A stretch of 25,253 nucleotides of DNA from Oceanospirillum sp964342385 (GTDB lineage Bacteria; Pseudomonadota; Gammaproteobacteria; Pseudomonadales; Halomonadaceae). Made by a program: the position numbers and the translations under genes. Under the pieces are notes generated by a model, which worked only from the letters and a program-made list of their open reading frames with translations, made no database searches and was not told where the DNA came from. The DNA is taken from positions 1 through 25,253 of the forward strand of contig CAYFGP010000102.1 of NCBI GenBank assembly GCA_964342385.1, in the 5' to 3' direction. Each line of letters begins with the position of its first letter. Position 1 is the first letter of the stretch. Positions 15,860 to 23,478 of the stretch are shown here, piece by piece.

Positions 15860-16498
15860 CTATAGATATTGATTGGCAAATACGGCCCATTCTTCGGGCA
15901 GGAATTCATATAACCAGACATCCGGTAGCCACAGTGTTAGGCCGACACGGAAGATCAGAACCACCATAAACAGCGTGAACATGGTGACCATAAACCAGAA
16001 GCGATCCAGCAGACGGGATAACCACAGTAACAGGGTGACAAAAATCAGGCTGGCAGGTACAAAACCGATGACCGACAGGGTGTTTACATAGAGAAAAAAC
16101 AAGGCACTGGTGATAATCGCAACCCGATAGCGACCCAGGCTGGTAAAGGCTGATTCCAATAGATTCGCCGGGTTACAGTTACGGGATTTAAAGCTGAAGA
16201 CGGCACGCCAGGCAGCAAAGATCACCATGACGCTCAGGCCTAGGGCTGAACCGACCATGGGTTGAGTAAACCAGCCACGCTTGGTGTTGACCCATTTGGC
16301 TTCTTCCGGCATCACTAGCAATAGCGCAACACCGGCAAACAGGATCATCCAATAGACACTACTGCTTTTTTCTTCGGTGCTGATTGAGACCTGTGCCTCG
16401 CTATCATTGTGCTGGGCGGTTGTCTGGGAAGAAGGGGAGGCGTCCGGTTGGGCCAGAGAAGCGGCCTCTTTTAGATCTGGGGTATTTTCTGCGTTCAT
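15860..16498 (-). CDS. tctB: Tripartite tricarboxylate transporter, small membrane subunit TctB
   Basis: A 212-residue membrane protein with a hydrophilic N-terminal tail of about 45 residues, rich in Ala, Ser, Glu and Gln, and then four predicted helices (VYWMILFAGVALLLVMPEE, VGSALGLSVMVIFAAW, VAIITSALFFLYVNTLSVIG and a long last pair). This is the TctB pattern; the long acidic tail makes it larger than the usual ~150-170 residues. The start at 16498 (MNAENTP) follows AGGTCA; a start ten codons upstream is possible. It lies between tctC and tctA with an 11-base gap to tctA. Small TctB subunits are poorly conserved, so the call rests mainly on topology and position. Confidence 0.88.
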   Translation of the reverse strand: MNAENTPDLKEAASLAQPDASPSSQTTAQHNDSEAQVSISTEEKSSSVYWMILFAGVALLLVMPEEAKWVNTKRGWFTQPMVGSALGLSVMVIFAAWRAVFSFKSRNCNPANLLESAFTSLGRYRVAIITSALFFLYVNTLSVIGFVPASLIFVTLLLWLSRLLDRFWFMVTMFTLFMVVLIFRVGLTLWLPDVWLYEFLPEEWAVFANQYL

Positions 16499-16574
16499 AA
16501 CTCTGACCTGATCTGCTGCCTCAGCCACCTACTGGAGATGCCGGGCAGCAGCTCTGTATCAACAAGAAGTGGCT

Positions 16575-17522
16575 TTACTGCTGCATATACTTCAGCAGAC
16601 TTTCGGCTTCAGCATAGTCATTCTTGATAATGCTCTTAGCGCTCTTCTCTGGAATCCAGAATACGGATGCGCCTGTGTTCTCCATCAGCTGTTGAACCTT
16701 GTCTGATTTCAACGCTTTCTGGGCGATAGAGGCGATCTTATCTTTGATTTCCTGAGAAGTGCCTTTCTTCACAAACAGACCGTTCCAGGTTGTTTGAGCG
16801 ATACCGGTTTCTTCCTGCAGTGTTGGCACGTGAGGCGTAATGCTCAGACGCTCATTGGTGATAGAGGTCAGCAGCTTTACTTCACCAGACTTAATACAGC
16901 TCAGAATCAGCTGAGTAGTGGTGTTAATCACATCAGCATCACCATTGGTCAGAGTAGAGCAGTCATTGGTGTCGAATGGTGCATCGGAAGCGAACTTGAT
17001 ACCCGCAGACTCAGCGGCTTTAAAGGTGATCGCGGTTGGCAGGGCCTGGTAACCAAAGTGACCCAGAGATACTTTGTTCTTTTGCGAGTAATCCGCTAAC
17101 TCTTGCAGATTGTCGTAAGGCGCATCGGCTTTAGCCGCGATTACAAAAGGGTAGTCCAGGAAGATACCCACAGGCTCAAAGGTATCTCTGTCGTAAGGTG
17201 CGTTACCGGATACCAGCTGAGTGGTCACCAGATCGGCTACAAAAGAACCGATGGTCAGGCCATCAGCGCGGGCACGGGCTACGCTGGATGCGCCGATGAC
17301 ACCGCCACCACCAGGCTTGTTCAGTACAGTGGCTGGCTTACCGGTTTCACGGGACATCTCTTCCGCGATCAGACGCGTCAGAATATCTTCCACATCACCT
17401 GGAGGCCAAGGCACTACAAATTTTACCGGACGATTAGGGTAGTCCGCCGCAGAGACGGTGGTTGTCATTAACGGGGCAGTGACCATTGCTGCAGCGACAA
17501 GCAGTTTTTTTATTTTTTTCAT
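16575..17522 (-). CDS. tctC: Tripartite tricarboxylate transporter substrate-binding protein TctC
   Basis: A 315-residue periplasmic binding protein of the Bug/TctC family. The signal peptide ends near residue 25 (TTTVSA, then ADYPNRPVKFVVPWPPG). Family marks are YPNRPVKFVVPWPPG, NKPGGGGVIGASSVARARAD and later HVPTLQEETGI with WNGLFVKKGT. The usual start of this motif in the family is VPFPPGG, so PPGDVED is a variant loop close to the ligand site. Length is normal and GAGGA precedes the ATG. It is the first gene of tctCBA, preceded by a long leader carrying one copy of the ATCAACC-N4-GGTTGAT palindrome. Bug proteins bind carboxylates from citrate to aromatic acids; the ligand here is unknown. 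Confidence 0.93.
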   Translation of the reverse strand: MKKIKKLLVAAAMVTAPLMTTTVSAADYPNRPVKFVVPWPPGDVEDILTRLIAEEMSRETGKPATVLNKPGGGGVIGASSVARARADGLTIGSFVADLVTTQLVSGNAPYDRDTFEPVGIFLDYPFVIAAKADAPYDNLQELADYSQKNKVSLGHFGYQALPTAITFKAAESAGIKFASDAPFDTNDCSTLTNGDADVINTTTQLILSCIKSGEVKLLTSITNERLSITPHVPTLQEETGIAQTTWNGLFVKKGTSQEIKDKIASIAQKALKSDKVQQLMENTGASVFWIPEKSAKSIIKNDYAEAESLLKYMQQ

Positions 17523-17659
17523 GGGTTTTCCTCAGTTTTATTATTAGGGTTAAACCGTTGTTTCAGTTAAGAAAAAGAGTCGGGTGCGATTGAGTAGAGT
17601 CTTTCTTTAACGTCTTTTCTAACCCTGGGCACGTTTGCCTGAACAGCGAACATGGTTCT

Positions 17660-17677
17660 ATTGCAACGGATTTGCCT
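17660..17677 (-). promoter_or_regulatory. Sigma-54-like promoter candidate for tctCBA
   Basis: On the minus strand AGGCAAATCCGTTGCA has GG and GC separated by 10 bases, matching the -24/-12 core of sigma-54 promoters (TGGCAC-N5-TTGCA), apart from A for T at the first position and A for C at the sixth. It lies 10 bases from the palindrome at 17688 and about 140 bp before the tctC start. This is motif-level evidence only. Confidence 0.4.
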
Positions 17678-17687
17678 TTTAAAAGTA

Positions 17688-17705
17688 ATCAACCATAGGG
17701 TTGAT
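17688..17705. promoter_or_regulatory. Palindromic operator candidate, copy 1 (tctCBA)
   Basis: ATCAACC-ATAG-GGTTGAT, a perfect 7+7 palindrome with a 4-base spacer, 166 bp upstream of the tctC start codon. The same arms with different spacer bases occur before the aldehyde dehydrogenase gene and the universal stress protein gene. Conserved arms with changing spacers are what a dimeric regulator site shows. Confidence 0.75.
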
Positions 17706-17740
17706 CTAGTGGAATGGTGTGAATGAGAGCAGAGGGGAAC

Positions 17741-17774
17741 AAAAAAAGGCCTGCCCGCAGGCAAGCCAAAAAAA
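17741..17774 (-). terminator. Intrinsic terminator downstream of aldehyde dehydrogenase gene
   Basis: On the minus strand the stem GCCTG/CAGGC with loop CGGG is followed by C and seven T's, and another seven T's lie on the upstream side. It is about 290 bp beyond the aldehyde dehydrogenase stop and just upstream of the tctC operator, so it separates the two units. The 17775-17935 stretch between it and the repeat at 17937 shows nothing I can identify. Confidence 0.7.
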
Positions 17775-17936
17775 TCGATATTCTTGACGAACAAAACTCA
17801 CAAAGAGCACTGGAAGATTTTCGTGCTGACACCTCCTTTATTTAAGGTCTATATAAAAACTCGGATAGAAGGGAGCTATGACCCCAAGCGAACGGCCATA
17901 GCTCTGCTGTAATTGACTTAATCCAGTCATAGCTGT

Positions 17937-18030
17937 TGTAGGTCGGAAAAGCCGTAAGGCACCTTCCGACAACAATCGGATATCGTATATCGGAGTCAGT
18001 GTCGGATGGCGCTTCGCTTATCCAACCTAC
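17937..18030. repeat. Paired inverted REP-like element
   Basis: Two hairpin modules in inverted orientation: TGTAGGTCGGA at the left end and TCCAACCTAC at the right end face each other. The left module pairs GTCGGAA (17942-17948) with TTCCGAC (17964-17970), with an inner GCC-GTAA-GGC. The right module contains GTCGGATGGCGCTTCGCTTA, the common gammaproteobacterial repeat read in reverse. It lies 30 bp after the aldehyde dehydrogenase stop. Such repeats are intergenic, multicopy and often near 3' ends of genes. Confidence 0.75.
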
Positions 18031-18060
18031 TCAGGCATCAATAAACTGATCTGTAATGTA

Positions 18061-19473
18061 TTACTTATTGATATTCAGAGTCTGCGCCTGGGTGTACTCC
18101 AACAGACCATCAATACCAAACTCAACGCCAAAGCCTGACATCTTGCAGCCACCAAATGGCGCGTGTGGCAGTACTTCTGCGTGGTTGTTGATCCAGGCGG
18201 TACCGCATTCTAGGCGTTGAGCAATCTTCTGTGCCGCATCCAGATCTGATGACCAAACCGAGCCGCCCAGGCCTACAGCGCAGTTATTAGCACGCTGAAT
18301 GGCGTCTTCTACATCGCTAAAGCGGATAATTGGCAGCACAGGGCCAAACTGCTCTTCATCTACCAGACGGGTACCATCAGTGATATTGGTAACGATTGTT
18401 GGCGGGAAGAAGTAACCATCACGTGGCAGTGGTTCACCACCGGCCAGAATGGTCGCCCCTTGATTGCGGGCGTCTTCTACCAGCTCACACACCAGATCAA
18501 ACTGGTTTTTGTTTTGAATCGGACCGAAGGTGGTACCTTCTTCCAGGCCATCACCAACAACTTGGGCACGGGCTTTGTCTGCCAGTGCCTCAGCCAGTTG
18601 ATCGTAGATATCATCGTGTACATACAGGCGTTTCAGTGCCGCACAGGTTTGACCCATATTCAGGAATGAGGTTTGGAATACGGCTTCGGCGATCTGCTCA
18701 ACATTGGCATCTGGCAGGACAATAGCGGCGTCGTTACCCCCGAGCTCCAGAGTCAGGCGTTTTAGGTTACCTGCAGCGTTTTGCATAATCTTTTGACCGG
18801 TTGGCGTAGAACCGGTGAAGACCACTTTTTGGATACCTGGGTGACCACTGATCGCCTGACCAATCTCACCTTCACCGGTGACAATATTGATCACACCGGC
18901 TGGTAGTTCTTCATTCATCAACTCAACCAGGCGCAGAGTATTCAGTGGTGTAAAACCGGATGGTTTGCACACTACGGTATTACCGGTGCGCAGGGCTGGC
19001 ATAATGTGCCAGATCGCAATCATCAGCGGCCAGTTCCACGGCGTGATGGAGCCTACAACACCCAGTGGTTTATGGTGCTGTTCAATGCGCTTGTTTTCAC
19101 TGTCTTCGATGATATTAACCGGGATTTCAAGATCTGCAGTATAACGGGTCCAGGCAATGGCTCCACCTACTTCGGCATGGGCCAGAAACAGAGGTTTACC
19201 CTGTTCTTTTACGATGATTTCTGCTAGCTCCTGAGCGTTGGCTTCGATACGGTCCGCGATGCGGTGCAGGGTCTCTTTACGTTCCTGATCACTGGTATGT
19301 TGCCATTGTTTGAAGGCTTGCTGTGCAGCTTCAACCGCTTGATCAACCTGTTCAACAGAAGCCTGAGGCGCTTGGCAAACGGCTTGTTCAGTTGCAGGGT
19401 TCAGTACGGAGAAACTACCGGCTTGTCCGCTGGTTTTCTCGCCATTGATAATCAGTGAAAAATCGTTTTGCAT
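18061..19473 (-). CDS. NAD(P)-dependent aldehyde dehydrogenase
   Basis: A 470-residue aldehyde dehydrogenase that oxidises an aldehyde to a carboxylic acid. The catalytic Cys277 is in MGQTCAAL and the general base Glu243 in LELGGND; the oxyanion Asn is in TPWNWPL, and VFTGSTPTG binds the cofactor. The closing motif PHAPFGGCKMSGFG is normal. Length is slightly short but within family range. AGGAG precedes the ATG at 19473. A copy of the shared palindrome lies 155 bp upstream, so it is probably co-regulated with tctCBA and the USP/porin unit. Its aldehyde may arise from the compound imported by that system; the exact substrate class (semialdehyde, aromatic or aliphatic) cannot be decided by eye. 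Confidence 0.93.
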   Translation of the reverse strand: MQNDFSLIINGEKTSGQAGSFSVLNPATEQAVCQAPQASVEQVDQAVEAAQQAFKQWQHTSDQERKETLHRIADRIEANAQELAEIIVKEQGKPLFLAHAEVGGAIAWTRYTADLEIPVNIIEDSENKRIEQHHKPLGVVGSITPWNWPLMIAIWHIMPALRTGNTVVCKPSGFTPLNTLRLVELMNEELPAGVINIVTGEGEIGQAISGHPGIQKVVFTGSTPTGQKIMQNAAGNLKRLTLELGGNDAAIVLPDANVEQIAEAVFQTSFLNMGQTCAALKRLYVHDDIYDQLAEALADKARAQVVGDGLEEGTTFGPIQNKNQFDLVCELVEDARNQGATILAGGEPLPRDGYFFPPTIVTNITDGTRLVDEEQFGPVLPIIRFSDVEDAIQRANNCAVGLGGSVWSSDLDAAQKIAQRLECGTAWINNHAEVLPHAPFGGCKMSGFGVEFGIDGLLEYTQAQTLNINK

Positions 19474-19625
19474 GCCGTTCTCCTAGCGCTTGTTTTTATC
19501 TGTTTTTTTAAGGCTGTTAGCTGTTAAAAGCTGCTTAGTAAAAAATATTGTTAAAAGTGGGTTTTACTAAAAAGCCTGTTACTCAAAAGACCCACCACCA
19601 TCATGCCGTGGTTGGTAGGCCTTAG

Positions 19626-19647
19626 GGATCAACCAGATGGTTGATCC
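19626..19647. promoter_or_regulatory. Palindromic operator candidate, copy 2 (aldehyde dehydrogenase)
   Basis: GGATCAACC-AGAT-GGTTGATCC, a perfect 9+9 palindrome and the longest of the three. The 18-bp core (19628-19645) is 155 bp upstream of the aldehyde dehydrogenase start and about 45 bp beyond the porin stop. It has no following T-run, so a terminator role is less likely than an operator. Confidence 0.75.
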
Positions 19648-19689
19648 TGTATATTGTTCAATATGCTCTCTGTTCTTTATGTCTCTGAT

Positions 19690-21009
19690 TTAGAACAGTA
19701 CAACGGCCATCATCTGGAAGTAGGTGTTGGTATCAGTATTGCCCTGAGAGCTCTTGTCGGAATCAGGGGTATACAGACCCAGCAGAGGTACCAGAATTAG
19801 GTTGTCGTTAACCACCCACTCTGCATAAACATCGATTTCAGAACCGTCGTTGTTGCCCGTGCCATCAGTATCTTCAAAACCGAAATAAGTGGCGCTTAGG
19901 CTCAAGGTTTCGCTTGGTGCTGCTTTTACCGCTAGGTAGTGAACATCGCTATGGACGTTAAATGGACCGGAGTAGCTACCGCCTACTTCGCCTTGGAACC
20001 AAGTACCTAAACCACGATAGCCAACACCGTACAGTAGTGGATCGAAGCCTTCTTCAAAGCGGCTGAAGCGATAGTTAACACTTGGGGACCAAGCGACGTC
20101 ACTGAAGGTCCAGCCTGCTTCTGCATAGTAGGCGTTGCCATCTTTACGGGTGTCATCACCTTGGGTTTGATTGACATACTCGGCAGACAGGAACAGGTTT
20201 TCGACACCTGCATTACCCTGGAAGCGCAGGCTCAGGTTGTTCTGGCCATCACGGTGTGTATAACCCAGGAATTCTGCTTCATCTTTTTCAACACCGGTGC
20301 CTTGGAAGTAGGTTGCCGCAACTGTACCCATATCACTGGTGTGCTCTACGTTGATACCCGTGAACTCTACGCTGGCTTGAGCGGGGTTACCGGATTGCAG
20401 CCAGAACAGGTCGCCACGTAGACCGTTTTCACCTTCAACGCGCAGAATAGCCGTGTTATTAAAGGCTTTGCGTGGTGCTAACCAGTAGGCGCCACCGCGG
20501 TTAAAGTCAGGGATGCCCGGGATAACATCGTTAAAACCATCACCAAAGCTTAGTGCATCACCGTTGATCAGGAAACCGTCGCCAATGGCAAAGTTTTGTG
20601 CACCCACGGACAGATCAAATGCACCTTTGCGGAAACCGACATAGAGGTCTTCCAGGCTGGTTTCACGCTCGTCACCTACTGTAAAGCCCGCAGCGTCACC
20701 ATCACCCCAAACACCGGAAGTCACCAGACTGATACCACCATATAGGGTGGAGTCATCCAGAGTTTTTTCACCGGACAGGCCGGCTTTTACATAGCCTTCC
20801 TGCCAGCTATAAGACTTACCTTGCTCACCACTTGGCGCAGTGGCGTAACCTTCCTGGCTGCTAAAGGTGCCAACAATGGCTTCGATATCCAGATTGACCT
20901 TGGTATCTTCCTTATCAATCAGGCTGTATGCGGATACCTGGGCTGATGCTGCAGCGATAGAAGCTGCCAGTAAGGTCATGGTAGCTCGGCGAATCATAGG
21001 TTTTTTCAT
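19690..21009 (-). CDS. Outer-membrane porin (alginate-export-like beta-barrel)
   Basis: A 439-residue exported beta-barrel protein. A signal peptide covers about residues 1-27 (RRATMTLLAASIAAASAQVSA). The rest shows alternating hydrophobic/polar strands, many aromatic-ended strands and Gly/Asp-rich loops, and the chain ends in Phe (MMAVVLF), the outer-membrane insertion signal. It best fits the family annotated as alginate export or hydrocarbon/aromatic-acid porins, with length typical of 16- to 18-strand barrels. GGAGG precedes the ATG. It follows the universal stress protein gene by about 130 bp and may share its promoter. Its likely job is entry of the substrate later taken up by TctCBA; that is inference from position. 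Confidence 0.85.
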   Translation of the reverse strand: MKKPMIRRATMTLLAASIAAASAQVSAYSLIDKEDTKVNLDIEAIVGTFSSQEGYATAPSGEQGKSYSWQEGYVKAGLSGEKTLDDSTLYGGISLVTSGVWGDGDAAGFTVGDERETSLEDLYVGFRKGAFDLSVGAQNFAIGDGFLINGDALSFGDGFNDVIPGIPDFNRGGAYWLAPRKAFNNTAILRVEGENGLRGDLFWLQSGNPAQASVEFTGINVEHTSDMGTVAATYFQGTGVEKDEAEFLGYTHRDGQNNLSLRFQGNAGVENLFLSAEYVNQTQGDDTRKDGNAYYAEAGWTFSDVAWSPSVNYRFSRFEEGFDPLLYGVGYRGLGTWFQGEVGGSYSGPFNVHSDVHYLAVKAAPSETLSLSATYFGFEDTDGTGNNDGSEIDVYAEWVVNDNLILVPLLGLYTPDSDKSSQGNTDTNTYFQMMAVVLF

Positions 21010-21142
21010 GGGTTTAATCCTCCGTGGATTAGCGTCAGGTTTGTTGTTGTTTTTGGGCTTTTGTTTTATGAATTAATTGTTTTTTGGAATCGGTTGGGTT
21101 TTATCTGTGTTCAATTGCTGTTGTTATAAAGTTGCAGGGTGG

Positions 21143-21643
21143 CTACTTTGCCCGTTCCGGCAGTGGAACAATTAATACGGGGACATCGCTGCGGTGCACG
21201 ACCTTTTGTACTGTGGAGCCTAAGAAGATGCGCGACAGGCTGGAGCTTTCGCGATCACCCATCACAATCAGGTCGGCGTTATAAACCTCGGCGGTTTTCA
21301 GTACGACCTTGTCCGGCTGACCTTCAATCACACGTACTACCGGGTACACCGGCAGCTGTTTTAACTGTTCGGTATCCAGCTCGCTGGCCAGGAAGTCGTG
21401 AATGCGCTTTTCAATGCGAGCTTTTTTCGCTTCCATAATCTGCTCGGCGTGTTTCTTATTGATCTTTTGCGGCAAGTACTCATCCATTACCTCTTCGATC
21501 ACTTCGGTGGAATGCTCCAGTACATGCAGATAGATAATCTGAGCGTTGTGTTTTATCGCCTGTTGAACCGCCATACGAAAAGCAGGGCGACTGCCTTCGC
21601 CAAGGTCGGAAGCATAAATAAGCGTGCGAATTTCAGGCAGCAT
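21143..21643 (-). CDS. Universal stress protein (UspA family)
   Basis: A 166-residue single-domain Usp. The N-terminal strand TLIYASDLGEGSRPAFRMAV has the conserved Asp, and ADLIVMGD with LGSTVQKVVHRSDVPVLIVP matches the ATP-binding end. The usual G-x2-G-x9-G(S/T) signature is imperfect: the second Gly is Glu (GDRESSSLSRIFLGS), so nucleotide binding may be weakened. Usps of this kind often sit next to TTT or TRAP transporters. AGGGG precedes the ATG. The gene is first in a unit with the porin, and a copy of the shared palindrome lies 144 bp upstream, so its expression is probably tied to substrate use rather than general stress. Confidence 0.9.
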   Translation of the reverse strand: MLPEIRTLIYASDLGEGSRPAFRMAVQQAIKHNAQIIYLHVLEHSTEVIEEVMDEYLPQKINKKHAEQIMEAKKARIEKRIHDFLASELDTEQLKQLPVYPVVRVIEGQPDKVVLKTAEVYNADLIVMGDRESSSLSRIFLGSTVQKVVHRSDVPVLIVPLPERAK

Positions 21644-21785
21644 GGTAATCCCCTGGTCCTACTCTGATGTGGCTCTTATCGATGGCTACAGGGCTTCTGT
21701 TGTCGTGATTACTGGTATTGGTAGTAGCGACGAGCTGTAACCGTTTCTCTTGAAAGGCATTGCAACCTATTGGCGACAGAAAGGT

Positions 21786-21805
21786 AATCAACCGGATGGT
21801 TGATT
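21786..21805. promoter_or_regulatory. Palindromic operator candidate, copy 3 (USP/porin)
   Basis: AATCAACC-GGAT-GGTTGATT, a perfect 8+8 palindrome 144 bp upstream of the universal stress protein start. On the minus strand TTGCAAT (21759-21765) follows at exactly the same distance (22 bases from the 18-bp core) as in copy 1. Confidence 0.75.
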
Positions 21806-22097
21806 TATCTCTGTTGGCTCTCAAACGGTTTCAGTTTCTGCCTATGAGTGCTGCTATTTAGAGAGAGTGTGTACGTAGCTATACAAAAGTTTTCTGACAT
21901 TCTTCGATTAGTGGATGAAGCGCTTTGTTATTGAGACGTTTTTGTGGGAGTGCTTATCGCATAGGGAGATCAGGACCCATTAGCTGCACTTATTAGCAGA
22001 TGTGAACAATACGATTAGAAGACTTAATTTTTTTATAAAAATAGATCTGACACTATTCATATTACGAAATAAAACCAACCAAGATGGAAGTAATAAA
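21806..22097. other. Gap before the A+T-rich segment
   Basis: About 290 bases without a gene, between the operator of the universal stress protein unit and the EamA gene. Base composition shifts toward A+T from about 22000. I see no repeat, tRNA, attachment site or mobile-element end here, and no convincing promoter hexamer pair. Confidence 0.5.
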
Positions 22098-23000
22098 ATG
22101 GAAAGTGTAAAGCAAGGTAATAGTGCTGTTACTAGCTCTGAACTGGTTTCGGCATTAAGTATGCCATTACTATTTATCATACTGTGGAGCTCGGGGTATA
22201 TAGGAGGTGCTGTTGGCCTTGAATATGCAGAACCTTTTACAATGACACTCTTTCGCTTTGGTAGTGCTGCAGTAATTCTTCTTGCTGTTGCAGTATTACT
22301 AAAAGCTCCTTGGCCGAAAGGAATGCAATTAATACATGTCTCAGTCGTAGGGTTGTTGATACAAGCAACACAATTTGGAGGCTTGTATAGTGGTATGAAT
22401 TTGGGAGTTCCTGCCGGTGTTTCAGCCTTGATAGTAGGAACTATGCCTATATTAACAGCTTTAGGGGCTGGTTTGTTTTTAGGTGAAACAGTCACTAAAA
22501 AGCAATGGTCAGGTTTACTGCTAGGGGTATGTGGTGTCGCTTTAGTTGTTTCTGAAGGGTTGAACTTTTCAAATATTGATCCAATAGGGTATCTTTTTGT
22601 AGTAGTTGCGCTTATTGGTATTACCTCAGGTACTCTTTATCAAAAGAAATTCTGCCAAGCGATGGATCTACGTACAGGTGGTGCTATTCAGTTGGGTATA
22701 GCCGCTATTGTTATGTGGGTTCTAGCATCAACTAATGAAACTATGGTTGTTGATTGGAGCTTTGGTTTTATTGCCTCAACTGCTTGGTTGGCACTAATGA
22801 ACTCTATTGGTGCGATTAGTTTAATGTACCTTATGCTGCGTCGTGGTAAAGCATCAACAGTAGCTAGTTTATTTTTCTTGATTCCTCCAACAACTGCTGT
22901 TATGGCCACTGTTGTATTAGGTGATGACTTTAAAGTAGTGGAAATGATCGGCTTTGCTGTTGCTGTGTCAGGTGTATATCTAGCAACTCGTAGTAAATAA
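22098..23000 (+). CDS. EamA/DMT-family inner-membrane transporter
   Basis: A 300-residue protein with ten predicted helices and two EamA repeats, the normal size of drug/metabolite transporter exporters (RhaT/YdcZ-like fold). Marks are LLFIILWSSGYIGGAVGLEY in the first helix region, FRFGSAAVILLAVAVLL, VPAGVSALIVGTMPILTAL ahead of GETVTKKQWSGLLLGVCGV, and the second repeat ending RRGKASTVASLFFLIPPTTA and GDDFKVVEMIGFAVAVSGVY. The start at 22098 (MESVKQ) has GGAAG 8 bases upstream; the open frame before it has no family similarity. It opens a plus-strand run with a cupin and a CoA-transferase, 45 bases apart, in A+T-rich DNA. Substrate unknown; efflux of an amino acid or metabolite is the family norm. 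Confidence 0.9.
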   Translation: MESVKQGNSAVTSSELVSALSMPLLFIILWSSGYIGGAVGLEYAEPFTMTLFRFGSAAVILLAVAVLLKAPWPKGMQLIHVSVVGLLIQATQFGGLYSGMNLGVPAGVSALIVGTMPILTALGAGLFLGETVTKKQWSGLLLGVCGVALVVSEGLNFSNIDPIGYLFVVVALIGITSGTLYQKKFCQAMDLRTGGAIQLGIAAIVMWVLASTNETMVVDWSFGFIASTAWLALMNSIGAISLMYLMLRRGKASTVASLFFLIPPTTAVMATVVLGDDFKVVEMIGFAVAVSGVYLATRSK

Positions 23001-23045
23001 TATTAAATATTTATAAGTGTTAATAGGTTAATAAAGGAGTTAATT

Positions 23046-23423
23046 ATGCGTGGTGCACAAATTATTGAAAATCTAGTTCCAGGTGAAGATATTAGTAAGA
23101 ATATTCAGTGGTCAGCTTATAAAGTCCCAGGGCGTGAGGGCGTTGAGATATATCCTCTCTACAATACAGATGATACTGGGAGCAATGGACCTTCAGCAGC
23201 GTTAGTTAGATACCAAGCAGGAGCGCAAGTACAAGAACATTTGCACCCTGGATACGAGTTGATTTATGTGTTGGAAGGAGTTCTAGAAAATGATGAGGGT
23301 AGCCAGTATCCGGGGACTCTCCAAGTTTGTCCGCCAGGAAGTACACATGCATTGGGTTCAGAACAGGGTTGTACTTTCCTAGTGGTTTGGGAGCAACCAG
23401 TTGAGCTGGTGACCAGTCATTGA
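23046..23423 (+). CDS. Classical cupin protein (ChrR-cupin-like)
   Basis: A 125-residue metal-binding cupin. Motif 1, G-x5-H-x-H-x3-E-x6-G, is perfect (GAQVQEHLHPGYELIYVLEG), and motif 2 follows as G-x5-P-x-G-x2-H (GTLQVCPPGSTHAL). Three His and one Glu are thus in place to hold a metal ion. Such single-domain cupins resemble the ChrR anti-sigma cupin domain and various small dioxygenases or isomerases, and function cannot be assigned. AAAGGAG lies 6-7 bases before the ATG. Unlike the cupin at 706 it keeps all metal ligands, so the two are not paralogues in function. It lies between the EamA and CoA-transferase genes in the same orientation and probably in one operon. Confidence 0.85.
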   Translation: MRGAQIIENLVPGEDISKNIQWSAYKVPGREGVEIYPLYNTDDTGSNGPSAALVRYQAGAQVQEHLHPGYELIYVLEGVLENDEGSQYPGTLQVCPPGSTHALGSEQGCTFLVVWEQPVELVTSH

Positions 23424-23478
23424 AAACAAGCCCGATATTAAATTAATGGCATTAGCCCGATTTGGAGTGTAGGAGTGA

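Noticed and set aside
19474..19625. Sigma-54 promoter for the aldehyde dehydrogenase gene
   Set aside because: No GG-N10-GC pair with acceptable flanking bases was found after the palindrome.
19626..19647. The palindrome after the porin as its intrinsic terminator
   Set aside because: No T-run follows, and the same arms occur at two other places upstream of genes, which favours an operator.
22002..22097. Upstream start for the EamA transporter
   Set aside because: The extra 32 residues are unlike the family, and a good Shine-Dalgarno supports ATG 22098.
21980..22495. 171-codon minus-strand open frame under the EamA gene
   Set aside because: Fully overlaps the transporter start, is Pro/Thr/Ser-rich as antisense frames often are, and has no recognisable domain.
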